Shown here piece by piece: positions 1 through 8,307 of a stretch of 64,000 bases of DNA. Both the position numbers and the translations under genes were made by a program. Within the stretch, counting starts at the first letter, position 1; the number at the start of each line of letters is the position of its first letter. This DNA comes from an uncultured Chlamydiae bacterium. Its GTDB lineage: Bacteria > Chlamydiota > Chlamydiia > Chlamydiales > CALBHK01. Where the stretch lies: the NCBI GenBank assembly GCA_937894565.1, contig CALBHK010000018.1, positions 14,188 to 78,187 of the forward strand. Direction: 5' to 3'. The notes beneath the pieces are model-generated. The model ran no database searches, had not been told where the DNA came from, and worked only from the letters and a program-made list of their open reading frames with translations.

Positions 1-341
1 TAAACGCCAACCTTACACGCTTTCGGCGGTGTTTTTTCAAGCCACACGTCTTTCCAGACGCCGTCCTCGCCGCACCACTGAGGCGCAGTCTGACCCTCAT
101 ATGCACCGGATCTTTCTGCAACCAATCGAAGGCCATCAATAGACGCCATAATTGTTAGCCGTCCCTGCATGGGTATCGCATAAATTTGACGTGTGATTGG
201 ATCAAGCCCTGTGCGTTTGCACTGAATAGCAAAGTTTTGTAAATCAGCGCCACTCAATTTGTTTTGATTAGCGATAAGCTGCAAATTTGTGTCAATGTAA
301 ACTGCATGGTTTTGTTCTTTAACTACGATTTGATTTTCCAT
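1..341 (-). CDS. bet: Bet/RecT-family single-strand annealing recombinase (C-terminal part beyond window edge)
   Basis: The reading frame opens at ATG 341 and stays open to the window edge, giving about 113 residues. The order of motifs is that of the phage Bet (lambda Red beta-like) family: [11 protein letters not shown] at residues 47-57, [16 protein letters not shown] at 68-83 and [12 protein letters not shown] at 89-100. Bet proteins anneal complementary single strands during phage recombination and replication. It is the last visible gene of a leftward operon with a Gp157-like protein, and its start overlaps the upstream gene by 23 bp. No exonuclease partner is visible; it may lie to the left. 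Identity is from motif recognition only. Confidence 0.85.
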   Translation of the reverse strand, partial: MENQIVVKEQNHAVYIDTNLQLIANQNKLSGADLQNFAIQCKRTGLDPITRQIYAIPMQGRLTIMASIDGLRLVAERSGAYEGQTAPQWCGEDGVWKDVWLEKTPPKACKVGV

Positions 342-543
342 TTTTTTCCATTTCCTTGTTTAACTTATTGATTATTTTTTCAAGTCTTCTTGCCAGTTTA
401 TAGCCCTCTGTGTTTTTTTCTTGCTTGTACCTCGAGCCGACATTTTCGTAAGAAATATCAGCTTCACTGTCGCAAATCCCAGCGTATTCAAACAGAGAAA
501 GCTTAATTATTTCTAAATCATCTTTTCTTATGCTGATTTTCAT
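319..543 (-). CDS. Hypothetical protein, 74 aa
   Basis: This is a small, charged, lysine- and glutamate-rich protein whose C-terminal half (residues 43-74) looks like a basic amphipathic helix. It sits between the Gp157-like gene (4-bp overlap) and bet (23-bp overlap), so it is translationally coupled within the leftward recombination operon. I do not recognise the family. The position suggests an accessory recombination or replication role, which is inference only. Confidence 0.6.
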   Translation of the reverse strand: MKISIRKDDLEIIKLSLFEYAGICDSEADISYENVGSRYKQEKNTEGYKLARRLEKIINKLNKEMEKNGKSNRS

Positions 544-1040
544 ACGTCCCTCAGCTTTTTCGTGTTCAATGTTTTTTTAAGTGAAAAGTTTTCTTCAAGC
601 TTTGCGCCTTCGACATGAATCCCAGACTTTAAATCGTCATAGATTTTAGTTTTGTCTGGTTCGTGTACAACCTTAGTCCGCAAATATAAATCATGGAGCT
701 TTGTTTCGTCGTCAATTACGACTTTCGGCTTTGTTTTCTGTAGCTTAAATATAAAATTGTTACCCTCTAAATCCCCCAAGGCGGCACACGACTTTTTCAG
801 CTCCGACTCAATAAAGCTTTGAGCGGCTTCAATCGTTTTTATTTTAGCGTCGATTTTCTTTTTAAAGTCTTTGAAATATTCAATCATATACTCAGAGCGA
901 TCCAAGAACAGCCCGGCATCATCTGCGCTTTGTGAAATCTCTAACATCATGTTGTTGATGTCTTCTGTGATCTCTCCTTCTAATAGTTCAAGCTCATTTT
1001 GCAGCGACATTGCTTTTTGAGAAATTAAAGCGGGTTTCAT
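540..1040 (-). CDS. Gp157-like phage protein (coiled coil)
   Basis: A 166-residue protein with a long predicted helix (about residues 10-90) and a C-terminal basic region ([12 protein letters not shown]) after a PKVVIDDETKLHDLYLR segment. This layout, with a 'P-x-V-x-I-D-D-E' stretch following a coiled coil, is characteristic of the Siphovirus Gp157 family found beside Bet/RecT or single-strand binding genes in many phages. Its biochemical role is not settled; some members are annotated as phage resistance or host-nuclease inhibitor proteins. It overlaps both neighbours by 1-4 bp, which supports the operon. Confidence 0.7.
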   Translation of the reverse strand: MKPALISQKAMSLQNELELLEGEITEDINNMMLEISQSADDAGLFLDRSEYMIEYFKDFKKKIDAKIKTIEAAQSFIESELKKSCAALGDLEGNNFIFKLQKTKPKVVIDDETKLHDLYLRTKVVHEPDKTKIYDDLKSGIHVEGAKLEENFSLKKTLNTKKLRDV

Positions 1041-1315
1041 TAAATAGCCTCCTCTGGTTTAATGAAGGTGTCTTTAGAGCCAGCGCAAGCGTCGCTTTCA
1101 AGCGCCGTTTGGTATAGATTCCACGCTTTCACAGTGAGCTTTTCTTCTGGCGTTTGGTTTTTAGAAGAGATTCGAACCTTGCTAAGATCCATTAACCAAT
1201 GTGTTAAGTCACAATGGTCATTTAAAGCGTCGATATAAACTAAAACGCGGCAAATTCCCTCGTCGTCGTATTCAATCATCAAATTTTCGTCTTTATCTGA
1301 AAACTCTTTGCTCAT
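1040..1315 (-). CDS. Hypothetical acidic protein, 91 aa; first gene of leftward operon
   Basis: The protein is acidic and soluble with no membrane segment or recognisable motif. It is the promoter-proximal gene of the leftward operon that ends in bet. Its start codon is 132 bp from the divergent XRE regulator, so its expression is probably controlled by that regulator. Function unknown. Confidence 0.65.
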   Translation of the reverse strand: MSKEFSDKDENLMIEYDDEGICRVLVYIDALNDHCDLTHWLMDLSKVRISSKNQTPEEKLTVKAWNLYQTALESDACAGSKDTFIKPEEAI

Positions 1316-1350
1316 TTGTTAGCCTTTCGTTTAAATTTGATACACAAGTA

Positions 1351-1441
1351 TTTGAAATCGTGTTCAAATTTCGTTTGAGTAACTTAAATATATAAACAGT
1401 GTAACTTACAGGTTGACAAAAGTCAAGCTCAAAGTTATATT
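1351..1441. promoter_or_regulatory. Divergent control region between leftward operon and XRE regulator
   Basis: Rightward, TTGACA (1413-1418), a 17-bp spacer and TATATT (1436-1441) form a near-consensus sigma-70 promoter. Its expected start site coincides with ATG 1448, so the regulator mRNA should be leaderless. The -35 lies in an inverted repeat TTGAC-AAAA-GTCAA (1413-1426), a likely autoregulatory operator. A second inverted repeat TTTGAA-N6-TTCAAA (1351-1368) overlaps a plausible leftward -35 (TTGAAC on the minus strand). Seen directly in the sequence; regulator binding is inferred. Confidence 0.6.
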
Positions 1442-1447
1442 GTAGAA

Positions 1448-1702
1448 ATGACAAAGAACGAAGTGAAAGTTTTAGACGCCTTTAAAATGAATCTTAAATT
1501 TCTTATGTTTGAGATGAACTTAACTCCTGAGCAATTAGGCGAAAAGCTTGGGGGCATATCGCGCCAGAGCGTCTATAAGATTCTAAATAGTGACGACATG
1601 AAAACGAGCACAATCGGCAAGGTTGCAAATGCCCTTGGTTACGAAGAAACCGATTTGACCGATCCCAATTTTAAACAAAAATATTTTAATAAAAAAGATT
1701 AA
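1448..1702 (+). CDS. XRE-family (Cro/CI-type) transcriptional regulator
   Basis: An 84-residue protein with a helix-turn-helix of the lambda-repressor fold at about residues 25-70: NLTPEQLGEKLGGISRQSVYKIL followed by STIGKVANALGY. It has no C-terminal oligomerisation or cleavage domain, so it is Cro-sized rather than CI-sized. It is divergent from the bet operon, and the start codon falls at the predicted transcription start, as in leaderless lambda cI mRNA from PRM. It probably controls the early genes of module A. Confidence 0.8.
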   Translation: MTKNEVKVLDAFKMNLKFLMFEMNLTPEQLGEKLGGISRQSVYKILNSDDMKTSTIGKVANALGYEETDLTDPNFKQKYFNKKD

Positions 1703-1742
1703 GCAAAACGCTAAACAGTCCGAATAAAACCTTGGAGGATTT

Positions 1743-2069
1743 ATGAGATTTGTTTTTTTTATTGCCTTGGCCCTGATGTTTTCATCGTGTGCTACAACTG
1801 CAAACTACGAAAAGACGCTAAAGTCTTGGGTTGGCGGAAAAGAAAATCAACTTATAATGTCGTGGGGGCTGCCTTCGTCTACCTATAAAACAGATGAGGG
1901 AAAGTTTTTGACCTATGATTTTCGTGGAAATACAACCTCAACGACAAATGAGGTTTATGGGTATTATTATACAAACACTCGAACACATTACTGTAAAACA
2001 ACTTTTTTCATCGACAACTCTGGACTTATAAAAAGCTATCAATATGAAGGCAGCTCATGCCGACAATAG
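1743..2069 (+). CDS. Putative lipoprotein, 108 aa
   Basis: The N-terminus MRFVFFIALALMFSSCATT has a hydrophobic stretch and a lipobox ending at Cys 16, so a lipid-anchored envelope protein is predicted. The mature part has a WGLPSSTYKTDEGKFLTYDF segment resembling SmpA/OmlA-type small outer-membrane lipoproteins, although this similarity is by eye. A GGAGG ribosome-binding site precedes the ATG. Placed just after the regulator, it may be a lysogenic-conversion or superinfection-exclusion factor; that is inference from position. Confidence 0.65.
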   Translation: MRFVFFIALALMFSSCATTANYEKTLKSWVGGKENQLIMSWGLPSSTYKTDEGKFLTYDFRGNTTSTTNEVYGYYYTNTRTHYCKTTFFIDNSGLIKSYQYEGSSCRQ

Positions 2070-2076
2070 GCCATGA

Positions 2077-2226
2077 ATGACAGAAATGCTGTTAACCTTA
2101 GCCTTGTTTTATTATTTAGGCCCTTGGTGGGCCATTGGGATTGTTTTTGTTTACATGATTGGCTCAATGATAATAACAACTTGGCAGATCACCAGCGACA
2201 TCAAGAAAGAAAAAGATCGTAAATAA
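2077..2226 (+). CDS. Small membrane protein, 49 aa
   Basis: The frame encodes about 30 consecutive mainly hydrophobic residues (ALFYYLGPWWAIGIVFVYMI region) followed by a charged tail ending KKEKDRK. This pattern fits one or two membrane helices with a cytoplasmic basic end. The start lies 8 bp after the lipoprotein stop, suggesting co-expression. Too short for family recognition. Confidence 0.45.
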   Translation: MTEMLLTLALFYYLGPWWAIGIVFVYMIGSMIITTWQITSDIKKEKDRK

Positions 2227-2254
2227 TTACGCAATAAACGTGCATAAATATGCA

Positions 2255-2548
2255 CTATTTGAGTTTTCTAAACATTTGCCAAAGAGTGACAGCGTTCTCA
2301 GACATCACAAGAGCGTTGTTGTGACAAATCATTTCAATGAAGTTTGCGTCTATCGTAGTGTGATAAGTTCCAATTCGATCAAGCCATGAGTGGGTTAGCT
2401 CGTGAATTAAGAGATAATATTTTTCGACCTCTTCTGGCCCTATTTTTATTTCAGAATTTTCTTGAATCCACTGAGCCGCTGCTTTTTTGTCTGGTGGTTC
2501 AATCAACTTAACAGATACTTTTTCGCCAAGAACATTTAATTTTTTCAC
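2255..2548 (-). CDS. HExxH-motif protein (putative small zinc metallopeptidase-like)
   Basis: A 97-residue protein with HELTHSW at about residues 50-56, matching the HExxH zinc-binding signature, followed by further conserved-looking Asn/Glu/His residues (NFIEMICHNN). It is similar in size and style to ImmA/IrrE-like phage peptidase domains but lacks the full fold length. It follows the metallophosphoesterase with one base between them, on the strand opposite to the surrounding genes. Enzymatic activity is not certain. Confidence 0.55.
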   Translation of the reverse strand: MKKLNVLGEKVSVKLIEPPDKKAAAQWIQENSEIKIGPEEVEKYYLLIHELTHSWLDRIGTYHTTIDANFIEMICHNNALVMSENAVTLWQMFRKLK

Positions 2549-2549
2549 G

Positions 2550-3305
2550 TTACCCTCGATACAATTTGCCGTTAACGACGCATGTATAGTTGTCTAAAAT
2601 GTGTATTTTGTGATGATAGAAATAGCCGGATTTATCATCGACAAAGACAAGACCAAAACCTAACTGCCACTGATGATGTGTTTTTACATAACCAAATATT
2701 TTATCGAGAGACTTATCGCCGAGCCAACCAACAGAAAAGCAAACGTGATTAGTGCCATCAAGACCAACCAAGTGCGACTCTTCAATGCGATGAATATGTC
2801 CATATAAGAGCGAACAAAGAGCCTTTGATGCGGTAGCCTTTGCGCTTGATGCAAGCGGCTCATGTCGTGCGGTCAAGTATGAATTTAAAACTTTGTATCG
2901 CTGATTCGGGCCATAATGAATATATTTCCAGTTTGAACGCTTGGAAATATTGAGTAAAAAATCAAACTGCGTAACACCGAAAAGCTCAGGGCACTTTGTG
3001 TTAATATATCTCTCAAACCTGTACTCGTGATTTCCTTGCAAATAGACTTTTTTCGTCTTAGGAAAAAGCTCATCAATTTCGTCAAGCCCTTTATTTACGT
3101 CATCAATCTCATCAATCAATGATGTAACCACTCCGGCGTCTTTTCCGTGACCCGTTAAGTTATAAATGTCTGCATAGTCTCCGAGAATAACAAGCTCATC
3201 AAGGCCGACATCCTTAAACACTTGAAGCATAAGAGCATAGGCCCGCTTGTCGTGAAATGGTCGGTGGGTGTCTGGAATAATCCCCGCGCATTTAAGCATT
3301 GTCAC
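2550..3305 (-). CDS. Calcineurin-like metallophosphoesterase
   Basis: A 251-residue protein with the ordered metallophosphoesterase signature: DTHRPFHD (residues 12-19), GDYAD (about 42-46), GNHEYRFE (about 91-98), a central ARHEP and a late GHIHR. These residues normally bind two metal ions. Phage members of this family are often annotated as phosphatases or nucleases with unknown substrates. It forms a two-gene leftward unit with the HExxH protein and is bracketed by rightward genes. Confidence 0.85.
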   Translation of the reverse strand: MTMLKCAGIIPDTHRPFHDKRAYALMLQVFKDVGLDELVILGDYADIYNLTGHGKDAGVVTSLIDEIDDVNKGLDEIDELFPKTKKVYLQGNHEYRFERYINTKCPELFGVTQFDFLLNISKRSNWKYIHYGPNQRYKVLNSYLTARHEPLASSAKATASKALCSLLYGHIHRIEESHLVGLDGTNHVCFSVGWLGDKSLDKIFGYVKTHHQWQLGFGLVFVDDKSGYFYHHKIHILDNYTCVVNGKLYRG

Positions 3306-3424
3306 CTCTGTTAAAGCGTGACGACTTATTTTTTTATCATCTTGTTATAGATTGCAAACTAGACAAAAGATCAGATCAAAAACTATAAAAAGATTTTAGA
3401 TTTAAAACATTCAAAAATTAAAGC

Positions 3425-3658
3425 ATGGAAACCGAAGCCCTCCCCCAGGACGAACTAATCATCATGCACCTAATGGACGACGAGCTCTTTCGTGAAAGCT
3501 TAGAAACAGAATACGGGAAAATCATTAAAATGTATCCGGATTGGCGAACAGATCAACTCGTTTATGAGTTTTTAGATGGCTCTGCAAAGTATTCAATTTT
3601 AAGTGAGATCGTTAAGACGCTAAAAGACTTAGACTATTTGAATTCATTTCTCCACTGA
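3425..3658 (+). CDS. Hypothetical acidic protein, 77 aa
   Basis: A small acidic protein (METEALPQDELIIMHLMDDE at the start) with no recognisable domain. It lies downstream of a GTTATA half-site (3344-3349) that matches the repeat seen before terS and the portal gene. Its 3' end overlaps the convergent small gene by 15 bp. Function unknown. Confidence 0.5.
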   Translation: METEALPQDELIIMHLMDDELFRESLETEYGKIIKMYPDWRTDQLVYEFLDGSAKYSILSEIVKTLKDLDYLNSFLH

Positions 3659-3889
3659 ATCAATGGCCGAACGAATGAGCTTTTGAATGAGCTTACCGAG
3701 CTTTCGGCCTGATAAATCCTGAAGCCTATCATATTTTTCTTTGTATTCCGGTTCCACCCAAATTGTAATGCCGCTTTGAGCTTTTCTGTAGCCTTCTTGA
3801 GATCCAGAAATGTCTAGGCTTTTGATCTCTGCGATTGCTGTTTCAATGCTTTCAATTCGGTTTTTTACATCATTCATTATTTTGAGCAT
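3644..3889 (-). CDS. Small DNA-binding-like protein (possible ribbon-helix-helix)
   Basis: An 81-residue protein. The segment SGITIWVEPEYKEKYDRLQ followed by GRKLGKLIQKLIRSAIDS resembles a ribbon-helix-helix strand and two helices. An N-terminal coiled coil (NRIESIETAIAEI) precedes it. It is transcribed against its neighbours and divergently from terS across an inverted repeat (3915-3929), which makes a regulatory role plausible but unproven. Confidence 0.5.
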   Translation of the reverse strand: MLKIMNDVKNRIESIETAIAEIKSLDISGSQEGYRKAQSGITIWVEPEYKEKYDRLQDLSGRKLGKLIQKLIRSAIDSVEK

Positions 3890-3914
3890 AACTATTTTTT
3901 TAATAATTTAAAGT

Positions 3915-3929
3915 TATAACTAGGTTATA
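3915..3929. promoter_or_regulatory. Inverted repeat TATAAC-TAG-GTTATA upstream of terS
   Basis: A perfect 6-bp inverted repeat with a 3-bp spacer, 27 bp before the terS start. One-mismatch copies occur before the portal gene (6173-6187) and the GNAT gene (13537-13551). Each contains TTATAG, which could serve as a -10 element, so this may be a phage late promoter or an operator. No protein binding it is identified. Confidence 0.5.
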
Positions 3930-3955
3930 GTTCAATATTCTTGAAATATTGAAGC

Positions 3956-4438
3956 ATGGCAAAAAAAAAGACACAAGAACCGCGACCCGTAGGCAGACCA
4001 ACAGACTACAAGCCCGAATATTGCGAGCAACTGATCGAATACTTTTCAGAGGATCCCTATAAAGAAGTGACAAAGGACGTAGTCACCAAGTCGGGCGATG
4101 TGATTCAGGTTACACAGAACGAAGCCTCAGACTTCAAATCCCTTGCGGCATTTGCAAATCGAATCAAGGTCCACAAAGACACGCTGCACGAATGGTCTAA
4201 GGTTCATCCTGAATTTTCCGATGCCTATAAAAGGGCAAAGCAATATCAAGAAGAATGGCTGACAGTGAACGGCACCAAAGGACTGACAAATCCCGCGTTT
4301 AGCATTTTTACGGCTAAAAACGTGATCGACTGGCGCGACAAAAGAGACATTGAAGTCAAAGAGAAGCCTACAGAGAAAATGTCAGACGAAGAAATTCAAA
4401 AGCAAATCGAAGAACTTAAGAAAAGGCTAGGCGAATGA
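3956..4438 (+). CDS. Terminase small subunit (module A)
   Basis: A 160-residue protein opening with a basic stretch and the GRPTDYKPEYCEQLIEYF motif typical of podovirus TerS proteins. A helix-turn-helix-like region follows (SLAAFANRIKVHKDTLHEWS) that normally recognises the packaging site. The C-terminus is a charged helix (EEIQKQIEELKKRLGE). It lies upstream of the co-chaperonin and TerL with 4-bp and 1-bp overlaps, so the three genes are coupled. Confidence 0.8.
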   Translation: MAKKKTQEPRPVGRPTDYKPEYCEQLIEYFSEDPYKEVTKDVVTKSGDVIQVTQNEASDFKSLAAFANRIKVHKDTLHEWSKVHPEFSDAYKRAKQYQEEWLTVNGTKGLTNPAFSIFTAKNVIDWRDKRDIEVKEKPTEKMSDEEIQKQIEELKKRLGE

Positions 4439-4731
4439 AACCAAGTGAATTACGACTCATCAAAGACCGCATTTTAGTAAAACCAGACAAGGCGACTGAT
4501 AAAATCGGCTCAATCATCATTCCCGAAAAGTATCGTGATGAACAAGAAACGGGGACTGTCGTCGCTGCTGGTTCTGGTAGACTAAATCAAAAGACAGGCG
4601 AAAAAGTGCCGATGATGACAAAAGTAGGCGACAAGATTTTGTTCAATGTTCGTCAGTTTGAAATCGTGAACTTAGAATCGACAGAATATTACGCATTGAA
4701 TGATTCTGAAGTGCTGGCCGTAATTGGATAA
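4435..4731 (+). CDS. GroES/Cpn10-like co-chaperonin
   Basis: A 98-residue protein, the length of a cpn10 protomer. Features are RLIKDRILVKPDKATDKIG (N-terminal beta strands and start of the mobile loop), SIIIPEKYRDEQETGTVVAAG with the family's conserved G-x-V-x-A-x-G step, KVGDKILFN and the terminal ALNDSEVLAVIG. Phage co-chaperonins such as T4 gp31 replace host GroES so that GroEL can fold the phage capsid protein. P22-type coat proteins are known GroEL/ES substrates, which fits. It is overlapped by both TerS and TerL. Confidence 0.85.
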   Translation: MKPSELRLIKDRILVKPDKATDKIGSIIIPEKYRDEQETGTVVAAGSGRLNQKTGEKVPMMTKVGDKILFNVRQFEIVNLESTEYYALNDSEVLAVIG

Positions 4732-6167
4732 TGTCACGACAAGACAAGCTTAAACTTTTAGAACTACTCGAAGAAAAAGAGCGACGCAAGAAAACGCGAA
4801 AGCTATTTTCATACTATCCAGACAGTGGACCGCTTCGCCGTGAGCTTTATGTTAAGCACATGGAGTTTTTCTCTGCCGGAAAATCGATTCTAGCCCGCGC
4901 CGCAATTGCCGGAAACCGCACAGGCAAAACAACGCTAAACGCATTTGAAACAACTTGTCACCTGACGGGGATTTATCCCGATTGGTGGGACGGCAGAAAA
5001 TTCAACACGCCGGTCGATTGGTGGGCGGCATCTGACACGGGCGAAACAACACGCGACATCTTACAGCATGAGTTTCTTGGTAGGCTTGATGAGATAGGCA
5101 CCGGAATGATTCCAAAGCATTTAATTATCGGTGAGCCATCAAGACGCAGAGGTATAGCTGACGCAATTGACACAGTTTTAATTAAGCACGCGAGCGGAGG
5201 CACAAGCACGCTTTCGTTTAAATCATACGATCAGGGCCGAGAGAAGTTTCAAGGAACTAAAAAGCACGGCGTATCGTTGGACGAAGAGCCAGACATGGGA
5301 GTTTACACCGAGTGTTTAACGCGTTTAACAGCGACAAAGCCAGGCGAAGAAGACGGAATCATGATTTGCACATTCACGCCTCTTTCGGGGATGTCTTCGG
5401 TGGTGTTAATGTTTTTAAACGAACCAAGCCCGCACAGATTTGTTTTAACAATGGGTTTTGATCACGTTCCACACTTGAGCCAATCAACAAAAGAAAAGCT
5501 TTTAGCCTCGTTTCCTCCACACGAAAGAGACGCGCGCGCCAATGGTACGCCACAACTGGGATCTGGCGCCATTTTTCCAATACCTGAATCAGACGTTTTT
5601 ATTGACGACTTTCCGGTGCCAGATCATTGGCCAAAAGCTTACGGCTTAGACGTTGGCTGGAAAAAGACCGCTGCAATATGGGGCGCGTGGGATCGTGAAA
5701 CCGACACGCTTTATTTATACTCTGAATATTATAGAGGACAAGCAGAGCCAGAAGTTCACGCCAAAGGAATTAAAACTCGCGGCGACTGGATTCCCGGCGT
5801 AATTGATCCAGCATCTCGTGGCAGATCGCAAATTGACGGAAGACAACTCATTCAGCAATACGTTGATTTAGGATTAAATCTTGACGTTGCGTTCAACGGG
5901 GTTGAGTCGGGCATATTTGAAGTATGGCAAAGACTTTCTTCTGGAAGACTAAAAATATTTAAATCGCTCGTAAATTTTCAAGCTGAATTTAGATTGTATC
6001 GCAGAGACGACAAAGGGAAAGTTGTTAAAGACAACGATCACTTGCAAGACGCTAACAGATACCTAATTATGTCAGGACTTGAACGAGCTATCACAAAACC
6101 AAAACCTTACGAACCAGACCAAGACGAATATTATTCTGGGGGTACGTCCGGCGGTTGGATGTCTTGA
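4731..6167 (+). CDS. Terminase large subunit (module A)
   Basis: A 478-residue packaging ATPase/nuclease. The Walker A box is GNRTGKTT at residues 61-68, and the Walker B region is GVSLDEEPD at about residue 182. The C-terminal RNase H-like nuclease domain begins at YGLDVGWKKTAAIWGAWD (about 304) and continues with GVIDPASRG and a late DANRYLIMSGL helix. The order and length match P22-like gp2 terminases. It pumps DNA into the prohead through the portal encoded next. Confidence 0.9.
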   Translation: MSRQDKLKLLELLEEKERRKKTRKLFSYYPDSGPLRRELYVKHMEFFSAGKSILARAAIAGNRTGKTTLNAFETTCHLTGIYPDWWDGRKFNTPVDWWAASDTGETTRDILQHEFLGRLDEIGTGMIPKHLIIGEPSRRRGIADAIDTVLIKHASGGTSTLSFKSYDQGREKFQGTKKHGVSLDEEPDMGVYTECLTRLTATKPGEEDGIMICTFTPLSGMSSVVLMFLNEPSPHRFVLTMGFDHVPHLSQSTKEKLLASFPPHERDARANGTPQLGSGAIFPIPESDVFIDDFPVPDHWPKAYGLDVGWKKTAAIWGAWDRETDTLYLYSEYYRGQAEPEVHAKGIKTRGDWIPGVIDPASRGRSQIDGRQLIQQYVDLGLNLDVAFNGVESGIFEVWQRLSSGRLKIFKSLVNFQAEFRLYRRDDKGKVVKDNDHLQDANRYLIMSGLERAITKPKPYEPDQDEYYSGGTSGGWMS

Positions 6168-6172
6168 TTTCT

Positions 6173-6187
6173 TATAACTAGATTATA
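6173..6187. promoter_or_regulatory. Inverted repeat TATAAC-TAG-ATTATA upstream of portal
   Basis: This is the second copy of the module A repeat, with one mismatch in the right arm. It sits directly after the TerL stop and 27 bp before the portal start, the same distance as at terS, which supports a fixed promoter-like geometry. Confidence 0.5.
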
Positions 6188-6213
6188 GTTTTCCACTGAC
6201 AACAATTGATTGT

Positions 6214-8304
6214 ATGTCAGAAATTTCAGAACAAGAAGAGTCTACGAAGCACGAAGCTACTGAATCAGATGATCATGAGATTTTAGAGCAAATCAAGATC
6301 CATTTTAAAGCTGATGAGGACGCTTGGCGCGATGTTCGTAAAGATGCTTTGGAAGACTGGAAATTCAGAGCGGGTGAGCAATGGCCCGAGCAGATTAAAA
6401 AAGAACGTGATAGCGACGACCGCCCCTGTCTTGTAATTAACAAGATGCCTCAATACATTAATCAAATCACAAACGAGCAGAGACAAAACCGTCCTGCTAT
6501 CAAAATTTCTCCGGTCGATTCTTTCGCTGACGTTGAAACTGCTAAAGTTTTCCAAGGCATCATTAAGCACATAGAAAACTCTTCGAATGCTTCTGTAGCG
6601 TATGACAACGCAACCGATGGGGCCGCAACAGGCGGTCTAGGTTATATCAGAGTAACGACAGACTATTGCGACGAAATGAGTTTCGATCAAGAAATTCAAA
6701 TCAAACAAGTCTATGACTGGGCCTCTGTTTACTTCGATGCTGCATCGAAAGAACCAGACGGTTCGGACGCAAATCACGCCTTTGTTCATCAAGAAATGTC
6801 AAAGGATGAATTTAAACGTGAATATCCAGACGCTAAGATGTCAACAATGTCCGATTGGACATCAATCGGTGATTCAGATGGCTGGATTTCTGACAACTCT
6901 TGCCGAGTGGCTGAGTATTTTTTTAGGAAACATAAAAAAGTAAAGATTTATCAAATTCAAGACTTATCAGGGCAGGTTTTTACTTTAAAAAAAGAAGAGC
7001 TTCCGAAAGACAAATCAACTTACAAAATTTTAAATGAACGCGAAACCTTAGACAGTGAAATTCACTGGGTAAAAACAAACGGCTATGAAATTTTAGAAAA
7101 AACAATGTGGCCGGGTAAATGGATTCCAATTATTCCAGTATACGGCAAATCTCTAATGGTTGATGGTAAGCGAATCTTAGAGTCAGTCATTCGTCACGCT
7201 AAAGACTCTCAACGAATGTATAACTATTTCACATCTACAGAGAGTGAAACCGTAGCGCTAGCGCCTAAAGCTCCGTTTATCGTGGCAGAGGGACAAGTTC
7301 CAAAAGAATTCGAAAACATTTGGAAGTCAGCAAATAGAAAAAACATTGCTTACCTACCTTACAAGCCAATTTCGGCAGGCGGTCAACTAGTTGGTGCGCC
7401 TCAAAGAAACGCTTACGAAGCTCCAATCCAAGCAATCACAGCAGCAAGACTGCAATCTAACGATGACATTAAAGCCACAACAGGCATTTACGATGCGTCT
7501 TTAGGAAATAAATCAAACGAACAGTCAGGCATTGCAATCGCTCGGCGCAATGCTCAAGCGCAGACTTCAAACTTTCATTTTATCGATAATCTTAACCGCT
7601 CAATCCGTCATGTAGGCAAAATATTAGTGGATTTAATCCCAAAGATTTACGACACGGAGCGAGCGTTAAGAATTATCGGTGAAGATGGCACTGAAGAGGT
7701 CGTTACTGTTAATACGATTTTCGACGGAAAAAAGAAATACGATTTAGGCGCAGGAAAGTACGACGTAATCGTCGAGACTGGGCCAAGCTACGCGACTAAA
7801 CGCCAAGAAGCTGCTGCTATGATGATTGAAATGGTCAAAGCATTCCCGGGCTTTGCGCAAATCGCTGGTGACTTAGTGGTTGGAAACATGGATTGGCCGG
7901 GTGCTAAAGAAATGCAAACCCGAATCCGTAAATCATTGCCACCGGGATTAGTCGAAGAAAAAGAAGGCGCGGACATCCCTGACGAAGTTAAGGCGAAAAT
8001 CGGTCAAATGGAGCAGATGATTCAACAATTGTCTGGCTCACTCACTCAAGCGACCGAAGCGCTTAAACAAAAGAAATTAGAAACCGAATCCAAAGAGCGC
8101 ATCGAGACTTTAAAAGTCAACGCTCAATTGGAAATTGCAAAAGCACAAATTGAATCAAAAGAAGCTCTGGCTGGATTTCAGCAAGAAATGAGCACTTTAA
8201 ATGACGACATTTTACTAGTGAAACAAAGACTAGGTCTTTTGAATTTCGGCACTCCTATGAATAACGATGCTGGCGCAGAGCTGGCACCACAACAAGGAAT
8301 GTAG
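6214..8304 (+). CDS. P22-like portal protein
   Basis: A 696-residue protein. The N-terminal part carries WKFRAGEQWPEQIKKERD and RPCLVINKMPQYINQITNEQRQ, which are typical of P22 gp1-like portals. The centre has the DGAATGGLGYIRV segment. A long helical, glutamine- and lysine-rich C-terminus (about residues 590-660) fits the extended barrel or coiled-coil end of this family. Portals form the dodecameric ring at one capsid vertex and bind TerL during packaging. Length and gene order agree with podoviruses. Confidence 0.9.
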   Translation: MSEISEQEESTKHEATESDDHEILEQIKIHFKADEDAWRDVRKDALEDWKFRAGEQWPEQIKKERDSDDRPCLVINKMPQYINQITNEQRQNRPAIKISPVDSFADVETAKVFQGIIKHIENSSNASVAYDNATDGAATGGLGYIRVTTDYCDEMSFDQEIQIKQVYDWASVYFDAASKEPDGSDANHAFVHQEMSKDEFKREYPDAKMSTMSDWTSIGDSDGWISDNSCRVAEYFFRKHKKVKIYQIQDLSGQVFTLKKEELPKDKSTYKILNERETLDSEIHWVKTNGYEILEKTMWPGKWIPIIPVYGKSLMVDGKRILESVIRHAKDSQRMYNYFTSTESETVALAPKAPFIVAEGQVPKEFENIWKSANRKNIAYLPYKPISAGGQLVGAPQRNAYEAPIQAITAARLQSNDDIKATTGIYDASLGNKSNEQSGIAIARRNAQAQTSNFHFIDNLNRSIRHVGKILVDLIPKIYDTERALRIIGEDGTEEVVTVNTIFDGKKKYDLGAGKYDVIVETGPSYATKRQEAAAMMIEMVKAFPGFAQIAGDLVVGNMDWPGAKEMQTRIRKSLPPGLVEEKEGADIPDEVKAKIGQMEQMIQQLSGSLTQATEALKQKKLETESKERIETLKVNAQLEIAKAQIESKEALAGFQQEMSTLNDDILLVKQRLGLLNFGTPMNNDAGAELAPQQGM

Positions 8305-8307
8305 AGA

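Noticed and set aside
1160..1180. tRNA T-loop-like ATTCGAACC
   Set aside because: It is within a coding gene on the other strand, with no acceptor or anticodon stems around it.
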